NCBI GenBank assembly: GCA_963803025.1 | Contig: CAWDKZ010000017.1 | Coordinates: forward strand, 1 to 64,000 | Direction of reading: 5' to 3' | DNA: 64,000 nucleotides | Source: Bog-793 sp963803025 | GTDB lineage: Bacteria; Actinomycetota; Acidimicrobiia; Acidimicrobiales; Bog-793 | Part shown: positions 1-7,381 of the stretch, one piece after another | How positions within the stretch are numbered: position 1 is the first letter of the stretch | Layout: each line of letters opens with the position of its first letter | Made by a program: the position numbers and the translations under genes | The notes under the pieces: generated by a model | Databases searched by the model: none | What the model saw: only the letters and a program-made list of their open reading frames with translations | Told to the model about the DNA's origin: nothing

Positions 1-49
1 AAGGGGAGCACCTGAGACTCAGAACGCGCTGATCGAAAAGGGGAGCACC
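1..49 (+). repeat. IS21 left terminal repeats (L1 partial, L2)
   Basis: AAGGGGAGCACCTGA occurs at 1-15 and again at 38-52, an offset of 37 bases. The second copy is preceded by TGATCGAA. Repeated terminal sites of this kind bind the IstA transposase in IS21-type elements. Confidence 0.8.
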
Positions 50-122
50 TGACCATCCCTGGTCTTGCTCGCCCCAGCCCTCAGGCTTCTCGCCTGGAGC
101 TGGGCGAGGAGACGGGAGAAGG

Positions 123-1619
123 GTGCACACCGACATGGAGATGTGGACAGAGATCCGGCGCAAGGTGCTCGTGGAGGGCGCTTCGAAGCGCTCGATCCGA
201 AGGGACTACCAGGTCAGCGCTCGGACACTCGAGAAGATCCTGGCCAACGCCGAACCGCCCGGCTATCGCCAGAGGACCACTCGCCCGAAGCCGATGCTCG
301 GTCAGTTCCTTCCGGTGATCGACGAGATCCTGGAGTCCGACAAGACCGCACCGCCAAAGCAACGCCACACGGCCAAACGCATCTATGAGCGCCTCAGAGA
401 CGAATACGGCTACATGGGCTGCTCCTCCCAGGTGAGAAGGGCCGTGTCCAGGTCCAAGCACTACTCCAGGGAGGTCTTCGTCCCGCTCTCGCACCCGCCG
501 GGACACGCCCAGTTCGACTTTGGCGAGGCAACGGTGGTGATCGCGGGCGTCGAGGTGAAGGCGACGCTGGCGGTGATGACGCTTCCCTACTCGGACGCCT
601 ACTTCGTCTCGGCCTATCCCCGCGAGTGCACCGAGACCTTCCAGGCAGGCCACGTCGCCGCCTTTGAGTTCTTCGGTGGCGTGCCTGTGCGCACCAGCTA
701 TGACAACACCTCGATCGCGGTCAAGAAGGTGATGGGACGCGAGCGCGAGCTCACCACCGAGTTCCTGCGGCTCGAGAGCCACTTCCTCTTCGGCCACCAC
801 TTCTGCCGGGTCGGGCGGGGCAACGAGAAGGGCCACGTGGAGACCCACGTGGGCTACGCGAGGCGGAACCTGCTCGTCCCCGTGCCGAGGTTCTCCTCTT
901 TCGCCGAGATGAACGAGTACCTCGCCGGGTGCTGTTATGCCGATCTGTTCCGCCGGGTCCGGGGAAAGCCCGAGACAAAAGCAGAGCGCCTCGTTATCGA
1001 CCAGGCTGCCATGTTGGCGCTCCCGGCTGAGTCCTTCGAGGCGCGAAGAGTCGAACAGCGCGGGGCGAACTCACTGTCGCTCGTGAGATTCGACCGCAAC
1101 GACTACTCGGTGCCGACTGCCTTCGCCCATCACGACGTCACCGCCCTTGGCGGGATCGAAGAGGTCCGCCTCCTCGTCGGCACCGAGGTCGTGGCCACCC
1201 ACCCGCGATGTTGGTCGAAAGAGCAGGTCAGCTTCGACCCCTGTCACTACCTGGCCCTCTTGGAACGAAAGCCCGGTGCCTTGGACGTCGCCCGCCCGCT
1301 CGAGGGCTGGGAGCTCCCCGAGTGCTTCTCGGTGCTTCGCCGGCGCCTCGAGGCCTACCTCGGCTCGGCGGGGACCCGTGAGTACATCAAGGTGCTTCGC
1401 CTCATGGAATCGGCGACGTTAAAGGAACTGACCGGAGCTGTCGAACAGGCGCTCTCGATCGGGGCGACCGGTTCGGACGCCATCGGGCTCATCCTCACCC
1501 ATTCAAAGGAGACCCCGGTCGGGCTGTTCAGCCTCGACGGACTCCCGCACCTGAAGGCCGTCGCCGTCGAGGCCCCCGACCTCGGGGCCTACAGGGCGCT
1601 CACCGAGATCGGGGCCTGA
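123..1619 (+). CDS. istA: IS21-family transposase IstA
   Basis: This is the DDE recombinase that cuts and joins the IS21-type element with the help of IstB. The first 45 residues contain a helix-turn-helix-like segment (residues about 22-42). The catalytic core is integrase-like, with probable acidic triad D132 (in QFDFGE), D194 (in SYDNTS) and E235 (in GNEKGH), spacing typical of IS21. At 498 residues it is full length. The GTG at 123 follows GGAGAAGG almost directly, so the ATG at 135 may be the real start. IstB follows 51 bp downstream on the same strand. Confidence 0.93.
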   Translation: MHTDMEMWTEIRRKVLVEGASKRSIRRDYQVSARTLEKILANAEPPGYRQRTTRPKPMLGQFLPVIDEILESDKTAPPKQRHTAKRIYERLRDEYGYMGCSSQVRRAVSRSKHYSREVFVPLSHPPGHAQFDFGEATVVIAGVEVKATLAVMTLPYSDAYFVSAYPRECTETFQAGHVAAFEFFGGVPVRTSYDNTSIAVKKVMGRERELTTEFLRLESHFLFGHHFCRVGRGNEKGHVETHVGYARRNLLVPVPRFSSFAEMNEYLAGCCYADLFRRVRGKPETKAERLVIDQAAMLALPAESFEARRVEQRGANSLSLVRFDRNDYSVPTAFAHHDVTALGGIEEVRLLVGTEVVATHPRCWSKEQVSFDPCHYLALLERKPGALDVARPLEGWELPECFSVLRRRLEAYLGSAGTREYIKVLRLMESATLKELTGAVEQALSIGATGSDAIGLILTHSKETPVGLFSLDGLPHLKAVAVEAPDLGAYRALTEIGA

Positions 1620-1670
1620 GGCCCACGCCCTCGGCGCAGATCGCGCCATCAAGAGAAAGGAAACACCACC

Positions 1671-2495
1671 GTGAAGAGTTTGGAGACCAAGTCCGTCGTG
1701 TTATTGCACCATCACCTGAAGGCCCTCCGGCTGCCGACCATCGGTGCCGAGTGCGAGAAGGTGGCCAAACAGGCGGCGGCCGACAACGTCGACCACCTGA
1801 GCTACCTGTTGCAGCTCTTGGAGCTCGAACTGTTGGACCGGGAGAAGCGCTCAGCCGAACGACGCCTCAAGGCAGCACGGTTCCCGACGCTGAAGACCCT
1901 CGAGAGTTTCGACTTCGCGGCTCGCCCGTCGGTCAACAAGATGCTGATCGCCGAGTTGGCGCGCTGTGAGTACATCGACAAGCGCGAGAACGTGATCATG
2001 GTGGGCAACCCCGGCACGGGGAAGAGTCACCTGGCCACGGCGCTGGCCGTCCAGGCCTGCCACAAGGGCTACAAGGTCCGCTTCTTTCGCACCACCGAGC
2101 TCGTGACCGCCCTGATCGAGGCAAGAGACGAGCGCACCTTTCTCAGGCTCAAGGGCCAGCTCGCGAGGTTGGACCTCTTGGTCCTTGACGAACTGGGCTA
2201 CGTCCCGGCCTCCAAGGTCGGCGCCGAGCTGCTCTTCGACGTCATCTCGACCGCCTACGAGCGCACGAGCCTGATCGTCACGAGCAATCTCCCCTTCGAG
2301 TCCTGGACAGAGGTCCTCGGCTCCGAGCGGCTCACCGGGGCGACGCTCGACCGGCTCACCCACCGCTGCAGCATCATCGAGACCAAGGGCGAGAGCTACC
2401 GGCTCCAAGACGCCAAGGCCCGAACCCGACGAGCCAAGCAATCAGTCGATCCCTCAGGCAGCCAGCCTGTGGACCAAGCTCCGATCACCAAGTAG
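1671..2495 (+). CDS. istB: IS21-family helper ATPase IstB
   Basis: This is the AAA+ ATPase that partners IstA and selects the target site during transposition. Walker A (GNPGTGKS) is at residues 112-119 and Walker B (LLVLDE) at 169-174; the N-terminal 80 residues form the helical IstB segment. The GTG start is preceded by AGAGAAAGGA at a suitable distance. The length, 274 residues, is normal for the family, and the gene ends 55 bp before the right terminus of the element. Confidence 0.93.
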   Translation: MKSLETKSVVLLHHHLKALRLPTIGAECEKVAKQAAADNVDHLSYLLQLLELELLDREKRSAERRLKAARFPTLKTLESFDFAARPSVNKMLIAELARCEYIDKRENVIMVGNPGTGKSHLATALAVQACHKGYKVRFFRTTELVTALIEARDERTFLRLKGQLARLDLLVLDELGYVPASKVGAELLFDVISTAYERTSLIVTSNLPFESWTEVLGSERLTGATLDRLTHRCSIIETKGESYRLQDAKARTRRAKQSVDPSGSQPVDQAPITK

Positions 2496-2508
2496 CTTCA
2501 AGCTCAAA

Positions 2509-2550
2509 GTGCTCCCGTTTTCGACCGGCGCGCGCTCCCCTTTTGGATCA
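2509..2550 (-). repeat. IS21 right terminal repeats (R2, R1)
   Basis: GTGCTCCCGTTTT at 2509-2521 and GCTCCCCTTTTGGATCA at 2534-2550 are inverted copies of the left-end repeat. The outer one ends in CA, as expected for an IS21 terminus. Confidence 0.8.
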
Positions 2551-2606
2551 GCATTCATCACGACGATGGCTGGCGCAGCGCCTCGGCCGCCGGACAAGCT
2601 GTCGCC

Positions 2607-2900
2607 GTGCAGGCAGGCGTGCTGACGATCGAGCTCGTTATCGATTCGAGCCGCTCACTGAAGGACAAGCGGGCCGTCGTGCGGCACCTCCTCGACACGG
2701 CGCGCCGGCGCTTCGCCGTTTCGGCCTCCGAGGTGGGTCACCACGACAAGTGGCAGCGTGCCGAGCTCGGTTTCGCCGTCGTCGCCGCCGACGCCGCCCA
2801 CGTCACCGAGGTGCTGGACGCGGTCGAACGCTTCGTGTGGGCGCACCCCGAGATTGAGGTCACCGCCACCGAACGTCACTGGGTCGAGTCCGACCGCTGA
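2607..2900 (+). CDS. DUF503 (YlxP-like) small protein
   Basis: The 97-residue product matches the DUF503 family in length and layout: an N-terminal strand (GVLTIEL), then the conserved SLKDKR motif at about residues 16-21 (SLKDKRAVVR). Members often sit near translation genes such as nusA, infB or rbfA, and a ribosome-related role has been suggested; no biochemical role is visible here. The gene stands alone, and the IS21 right end lies 56 bp before the GTG start, so its original promoter may have been displaced. No strong ribosome-binding site is seen. Confidence 0.75.
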   Translation: MQAGVLTIELVIDSSRSLKDKRAVVRHLLDTARRRFAVSASEVGHHDKWQRAELGFAVVAADAAHVTEVLDAVERFVWAHPEIEVTATERHWVESDR

Positions 2901-2931
2901 AGGCACGCGAGGAAGCCCCTTGACAAGGGTG

Positions 2932-2960
2932 TTGACGTGATTGTGAGTGGTCACTAACAT
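2932..2960 (+). promoter_or_regulatory. Promoter with embedded palindromic operator for the ABC exporter
   Basis: TTGACG (2932-2937) and TAACAT (2955-2960) are 17 bases apart. Between and over the -10 box lies TGAGTGGTCACTAA (2944-2957), an imperfect palindrome with AGTG/CACT arms of the kind bound by TetR- or MarR-type repressors. Predicted transcription would start at about 2967, at or next to the GTG at 2968. Confidence 0.6.
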
Positions 2961-2967
2961 CACCTCC

Positions 2968-3984
2968 GTGAACACCGCACCCGGCCTGGAGGGATTCCGC
3001 GTGCCAAATGCGACGCGACCGGGCCCTGCGCAGTCGGGCACGGCCGCCATCGCGGTCGCCGACCTCACCAAGTCCTACGGCGACGTCGCCGCGGTGGCCG
3101 GGCTCGATCTCGAGATCCAGGTGGGCGAGATCTTCGCCCTCCTCGGGCCGAACGGCGCGGGCAAGACCACGACCGTCGAGATCCTCGAGGGATACCGGCA
3201 CCGAGACGGCGGCCAGGTCACGGTCCTCGGTCACGATCCGGAACGCGAGCGCAAACAGCTGAAGCCCCGGATCGGGATCGTGCTCCAATCGACCGGCGTC
3301 GACCGCTACCTCACGGTGTCCGAGACGATCGAGATGTACGCCAGCTACTACCCGCACCCCCGGCCGACCGGCGAGATCGTCGAGCTCGTCGGGCTCGCCG
3401 CCAAGCGCGACACCCGCGTCCTCAAGCTCTCGGGCGGCCAGCAGCGCCGCCTCGACGTCGCCATCGCGCTCGCCGGCGACCCCGATCTGCTCTTCCTCGA
3501 CGAACCGACGACCGGCTTCGACCCCTCGGCGCGGCGGGAAGCGTGGGAGATCGTGAAGAACCTCGCCGCCCTCGGCAAGACCGTCCTGTTGACGACGCAC
3601 TACATGGACGAGGCCCAGTACCTCGCCGACCGCGTCGCCGTGATGGCCGCCGGCCGGATCGTGGCGACGGGAACCCCGGAACAGCTGGGCGACCGCCAGA
3701 CCGATGGCGTCCGGATCCGTTTCCGGGTGCCCGAGAGAACGATGCTCCCCGCCGACCTCCAGGGCCAGACGTCGACCGACGGCTGCGTCGAACTCACACC
3801 GGACGACCTCAGCCAGACCCTCCACCGCCTCACGGGCTGGTCGATCGAGAACGGGATCGAGCTCGAACAACTCGAGATCGTCCGCAAGTCGCTCGAAGAC
3901 GTCTACCTCGAGCTCACCGGGGATCGCGCGGTGCTCGAGGAAGCGCTTCTCGGCGACCCCGCGACCGCAGCGAGACCACGATGA
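2968..3984 (+). CDS. ABC transporter ATP-binding protein, drug-exporter (DrrA-like) type
   Basis: This subunit hydrolyses ATP to power the membrane partner encoded directly downstream (ATGA overlap). Counted from the 2968 start, Walker A (GPNGAGKT) is at residues 60-67, the signature LSGGQQRR near 154 and Walker B (LLFLDE) near 174-179, followed by the H-loop TTHYMDEA. A C-terminal extension of about 100 residues is typical of DrrA/CcmA exporters. The start is uncertain: GTG 2968 fits a leaderless transcript, whereas GTG 3001 has a good GGAGG site 8 bases upstream; 2947 lies inside the promoter and is unlikely. The substrate is unknown. Confidence 0.9.
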   Translation: MNTAPGLEGFRVPNATRPGPAQSGTAAIAVADLTKSYGDVAAVAGLDLEIQVGEIFALLGPNGAGKTTTVEILEGYRHRDGGQVTVLGHDPERERKQLKPRIGIVLQSTGVDRYLTVSETIEMYASYYPHPRPTGEIVELVGLAAKRDTRVLKLSGGQQRRLDVAIALAGDPDLLFLDEPTTGFDPSARREAWEIVKNLAALGKTVLLTTHYMDEAQYLADRVAVMAAGRIVATGTPEQLGDRQTDGVRIRFRVPERTMLPADLQGQTSTDGCVELTPDDLSQTLHRLTGWSIENGIELEQLEIVRKSLEDVYLELTGDRAVLEEALLGDPATAARPR

Positions 3985-4748
3985 GGTCCCTCGTGCGCCT
4001 GGCCTCCCAGGTCCGCTACGTCAACAAGGCCTTCTGGCGTAACCCCGCGTCGGCCTTCTTCACCTTCGCCTTCCCGCTCATGTTCCTCGTGATCTTCACC
4101 TCGCTGCTCGGCCATCCGACACTGCACATCGGCGGGCGGACGATCCACTACTCGACGTACTACGTCGCGGCGATGGCCGCATACGCCGTCATCGGCGCTT
4201 GCTTCAACAACATCGCCATGGCCGTGACCGCGCAGCGGGACGCCGGCATCCTGAAAAGGACGAACGGGACGCCTTTGCCTTCCGCCGTCTTCCTCGGGGC
4301 CCGCGTGATCCACGCCATGTTCGTCGCGGTGCTCCTCGTCGTGATCACGGCGGCGTTCGGCCGGGCCGTCTACTCGGCCGACGTCCCGACCGGCATGACG
4401 CTCGTCCGGTTCTTGATCGTGCTGGCGGTCGGCGCGGCCTGCTTCTGCGCCCTCGCGTTCGCGATCACGTCCGTCATCCCGAACGCCGACGCCGCACCCG
4501 CCATCGTGAACGCCTCGATCATGCCGCTGCTCTTCATCTCGGGGATCTTCATCCCATTCGGCAACAATGCGCCGTCCTGGATCGTCTGGGTGGCCCGGAT
4601 CTTCCCCGTCCGGCACTTCGCCGTCGGGGTACAGGCCGGGTTCCTCGGCACGGCGTTCAGTTGGGGCGACGTCTTGGTCGTCGCGGCCTGGGGGGTCGGC
4701 GGGTTGCTCGTCGCCACCCGGTACTTCAACTGGGAACCGCGCACCTGA
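3981..4748 (+). CDS. ABC-2 type transporter permease
   Basis: This 255-residue membrane protein is the partner of the ATPase just upstream; the stop and start share ATGA at 3981-3984, so translation is coupled. It has about six hydrophobic segments (residues roughly 25-45, 58-80, 108-130, 140-165, 170-195 and 230-250) and the conserved ABC-2 stretch near the C-terminus (FPVRHFAVGVQAGF). This is the layout of DrrB-like exporters of drugs or lipids. The ATG at 3981 is chosen over longer in-frame starts because these would lie inside the ATPase gene. Confidence 0.9.
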   Translation: MRSLVRLASQVRYVNKAFWRNPASAFFTFAFPLMFLVIFTSLLGHPTLHIGGRTIHYSTYYVAAMAAYAVIGACFNNIAMAVTAQRDAGILKRTNGTPLPSAVFLGARVIHAMFVAVLLVVITAAFGRAVYSADVPTGMTLVRFLIVLAVGAACFCALAFAITSVIPNADAAPAIVNASIMPLLFISGIFIPFGNNAPSWIVWVARIFPVRHFAVGVQAGFLGTAFSWGDVLVVAAWGVGGLLVATRYFNWEPRT

Positions 4749-4910
4749 CGACCTGACGACCCTTCTCGGCCGGGGACCGCGTGCCCGCGCCGGGATCGTC
4801 AACGTCGCCCGGGTCGGGTGCCCCCGGTCGGCCCTGTCGCCCGTCCGTCGTCTCGCCGAGGGTGGGGCTCGCCTACCGTCACCGACCGACCGCCCCGTCG
4901 CCGACAACGC

Positions 4911-6212
4911 CTAACCGAGGCGGAACAGGACGACCGCGGCGGTGACGAGCCCGAAGGCGATCACGACCGCCGTCACGGAGTACGTGGCAACCCGACGGGC
5001 GCCGCGCATCCTCAGTTCGGTGGGGATCGCCCGGCGTTCGAGAGCGAGCAAGAACCCGAGGATGATCGGCAGCAGACAGGCGTTCAGCACCTCGACGTGG
5101 ATGGTCAGGTTGACGAGATTCGGGGCGAGGAGGACGAGCACGACGCCCGCGAGGACCCCGACGACGGCCAGGCTGTAGAAGCCGACGGCACGCGCCGGTG
5201 AATCGTTCAAACTGTGTCGCCAGCCGAGCACCTCGGAGATCCCCCAGGCGCCCGCCAACGTGACGACGAGTGTCGCGACGATCGCCGCCCCCACCATGCC
5301 GAGACCGAAGAGCACGATCGCCCGGTCGTGTCCGAGGAACGGCGTCAACGCAGAGGCGATCGCGCCGATGCTGTTGAGGGCGACGCCCCGCTGCGTTGCG
5401 CCGAGGGTCGCGCCGGTGGCGACGATCACCGCCACCATGACGAGTTGCGTGATCACCGAGCCGGCGGCGGTGTCCAGCCGGGCGGAGCGCAACGCGGCGC
5501 GCAGACCGAGCCCGCGCCGGTCCTTGTCGATCACGGCTTCCTGCTGGTAGAAGACCATCCAGGGCATGATCACGGCACCGACGTTCGCGGCGAGCAGCGT
5601 CGTGTAGCCGCTCGACGCATGGATCGGGTTCCCGAGGTCGTGGAGGATCGCGCCGAGGTGCGGGTGCGCGAGCAGTGCCGCCGGCACGAACAGCAGCTCC
5701 AGGGCACCGACGGCGATACCGACGTGCTCGACCCGGCGGTACCGGCCGAGGAGGACGAGCACGATCAGCGCGGCTGCCGCCGTGCCGGTGGAGGCCCAGC
5801 GCGGGATCCCGACCAGGGTCCCGACCCCGGCGACACCGGCGAACTCCGTGACGAGCGCCCCCACGCAAGCGACGAACAGCGTCCCGGCGGACACAAGCGC
5901 CCAGCGGGACCCGAAGGTCCGGCGGATGAGGGCGCCGTGCCCCTGTCCGGTCACGAGCCCCAGCCGGGCCGTCATCTCCTGCACGAGATAGAGGGCCGGG
6001 ATGAGGACGAGCTGAGGGAGGACGAACGCGAAGCGGAACCTGGCGCCGGATTGGGCGGCGGTGATCACGCTCCCGGCGTCGGTGTCGGCGAGCATGACCA
6101 TCACGCCGGGTCCGACCATCACGAGAAGCGCCGCGGCGGTGATGGAGCGCTCCCTCGCGCGCGTCGCGGTCGGAGTCATCGGTGCGGCGCTGGGAGCTGC
6201 CACGACCGCCAC
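4911..6212 (-). CDS. Nramp-family divalent metal transporter with altered metal-site motifs
   Basis: The 433-residue protein has about eleven membrane segments and the overall Nramp (SLC11) pattern. The helix 1 motif, DPGN in classical Mn/Fe transporters, reads DAGS here (residues 45-48, within ADTDAGS). The helix 6 motif keeps A-x-x-M-P (AVIMP, 213-217), but the following histidine is W218. These changes suggest a non-classical branch whose ion may differ from Mn or Fe; the identity is inference. The GTG at codon 4 (6203) is a better-spaced start behind GGAAAGG than the first GTG. It converges with the upstream ABC exporter. Confidence 0.85.
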   Translation of the reverse strand: MAVVAAPSAAPMTPTATRARERSITAAALLVMVGPGVMVMLADTDAGSVITAAQSGARFRFAFVLPQLVLIPALYLVQEMTARLGLVTGQGHGALIRRTFGSRWALVSAGTLFVACVGALVTEFAGVAGVGTLVGIPRWASTGTAAAALIVLVLLGRYRRVEHVGIAVGALELLFVPAALLAHPHLGAILHDLGNPIHASSGYTTLLAANVGAVIMPWMVFYQQEAVIDKDRRGLGLRAALRSARLDTAAGSVITQLVMVAVIVATGATLGATQRGVALNSIGAIASALTPFLGHDRAIVLFGLGMVGAAIVATLVVTLAGAWGISEVLGWRHSLNDSPARAVGFYSLAVVGVLAGVVLVLLAPNLVNLTIHVEVLNACLLPIILGFLLALERRAIPTELRMRGARRVATYSVTAVVIAFGLVTAAVVLFRLG

Positions 6213-6225
6213 CCTTTCCAGTGCT

Positions 6226-6253
6226 CCTGAACCTGCTTCTCAGGTCTGCCTGA
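6226..6253 (-). promoter_or_regulatory. Clustered CCTGA/TCAGG repeats upstream of the Nramp-like gene
   Basis: CCTGA (6226-6230), TCAGG (6240-6244) and CCTGA (6249-6253) form a perfect 5-4-5 inverted repeat (TCAGG-TCTG-CCTGA) with a third half-site. It lies 14-41 bases upstream of the transporter start, where a metal-responsive repressor could bind. The regulator is unknown. Confidence 0.35.
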
Positions 6254-6482
6254 ATGTAGCCGTCAAGATCCCCTGATGAAGGGGACGAAGGTCACTTCTT
6301 GCCAGTCGACGCCGGCTCGGCGTCGCGGCACGCGGCGGGATCTGCTTCGGCGAGTGCGTCGCGCGCGGAGGGCGTGCCGACGTGCGCCGGACTGTCGCCC
6401 CGGAAACCGCCGATCGAGGATTGACTTCAGGGGTCGATCGTGTCGTGCCGCGGCGGCCACGGCGATGCCGGGGTCCGACGGA

Positions 6483-7241
6483 TCAGCGCTTGCGCAGGTA
6501 CAGACGCCACTGGTCGTGGAAGGCGGTCGTCTCGCAACCGGCGGCGTCCTCGATCACGAACCACTCCCCCACGATCCTGCGGATGTCCGCCTCGCCGAAC
6601 ACCGTTCGCACCGCGCTCGCCGTCGTCACGTTCGGTGGGCTCTTGAAGAACGTCATGAACGCGCCGCCGGAGGCGCGTAGGACGCGGGCGGTCTCCGACA
6701 CATAACGCGCGGCGGCATCAAGCCGCTCGAGATGGGTGTAGAGCGACAGGGCGACCGCGAAGTCGAACGTGGCGTCCGAGTACGGGAACGTGACCTTCTC
6801 GGGCGGTTGCGATCCGTGGGGGTTGTACATCGGGTTGCGCACGTCGAGCCAGTCGAGCCGCACGCTGCCCTGAGACGCGAAGACCGCATTGGCGTACTCG
6901 ACGCTGCGCTTCACCACCTCGAGCCCGGTGTACGAAGCGACACCGAGCTCCACGAGGCCGATCGCCTGCCGGCCGTTGCCGGCACCGACGTCGAGCACCC
7001 GGTCTCCCGCGCGCACGAGACCCCGCGCCGCGAAGTCACCCGCCTCCCGCCGGCTCGATTCGATGGCAACCGAAGGGATGACGATGTGACCGGCCCGGGC
7101 ACCGACGAGGACGGACCGCCACCGTCGGACGGATTCGTCCTTGCGATGCGACAAGAGGTCCCAGCGGACGAGGATCTGCTTGGCGAGCCGGCGTGCCCCG
7201 GGAAACAGCCGTTTCCGTTGCAGAGTCCTGCGCAGCGCCAC
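6483..7241 (-). CDS. Class I SAM-dependent methyltransferase
   Basis: The product (252 residues) has a Rossmann-type methyltransferase domain: motif I RVLDVGAGNG at residues 81-90, an acidic motif II region near GLEV, and the stretch FDFAVALSLYTHLE matching motif IV/post-motif IV of Methyltransf_11/25 proteins. The substrate cannot be deduced. I chose GTG 7241 because TATCCT lies exactly 6 bases upstream, the leaderless pattern seen elsewhere in the window; the frame stays open for about 100 further codons, but those are arginine/proline-rich and overlap the divergent gene. Confidence 0.8.
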   Translation of the reverse strand: MALRRTLQRKRLFPGARRLAKQILVRWDLLSHRKDESVRRWRSVLVGARAGHIVIPSVAIESSRREAGDFAARGLVRAGDRVLDVGAGNGRQAIGLVELGVASYTGLEVVKRSVEYANAVFASQGSVRLDWLDVRNPMYNPHGSQPPEKVTFPYSDATFDFAVALSLYTHLERLDAAARYVSETARVLRASGGAFMTFFKSPPNVTTASAVRTVFGEADIRRIVGEWFVIEDAAGCETTAFHDQWRLYLRKR

Positions 7242-7381
7242 CGGGACAGGATAGGACCAGGGCCCGCGAGCACCCGGGTTGCGGGCGAGTCCACCGCCGG
7301 TCGACGCGCGCCTGATGCCGCCCGGCCGGCGCCTCCGCCGCGCCGCCTCTTCGGGCATCGCAGCCGGTACCCTGAACCCCC
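7242..7381. promoter_or_regulatory. Divergent promoter region with two leaderless-type -10 boxes
   Basis: On the minus strand TATCCT (plus coordinates 7248-7253) lies 6 bases before the methyltransferase GTG. On the plus strand TACCCT (7368-7373) lies 8 bases before the LytR-family GTG. Neither start has a Shine-Dalgarno site. Confidence 0.45.

Larger units (their letters stand above)
1..2550 (+). mobile_element. IS21-family insertion sequence, left tip cut by window edge
   Basis: The element carries istA and istB in the usual order, flanked by multiple terminal repeats built on AAAAGGGGAGC. The right end reads GCTCCCCTTTTGGATCA at 2534-2550, so the terminus is CA. Its reverse complement begins TGATC, and the inner left repeat at 30-46 (TGATCGAAAAGGGGAGC) matches it closely. 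By that alignment the true left end should lie about 8 bases before base 1. Both genes are intact and the DDE residues are present, so the copy looks potentially active. A target duplication cannot be tested because the left flank is missing. Confidence 0.9.

Noticed and set aside
6237..6254. DtxR/IdeR box upstream of the Nramp-like gene
   Set aside because: The left half resembles the IdeR consensus, but the right half of the 19-base site matches poorly; only the shorter inverted repeat can be supported.
6268..6285. Short hairpin CCCCTGATGAAGGGG as terminator of the methyltransferase
   Set aside because: The stem has only five pairs and no T-run, so it is too weak to call.
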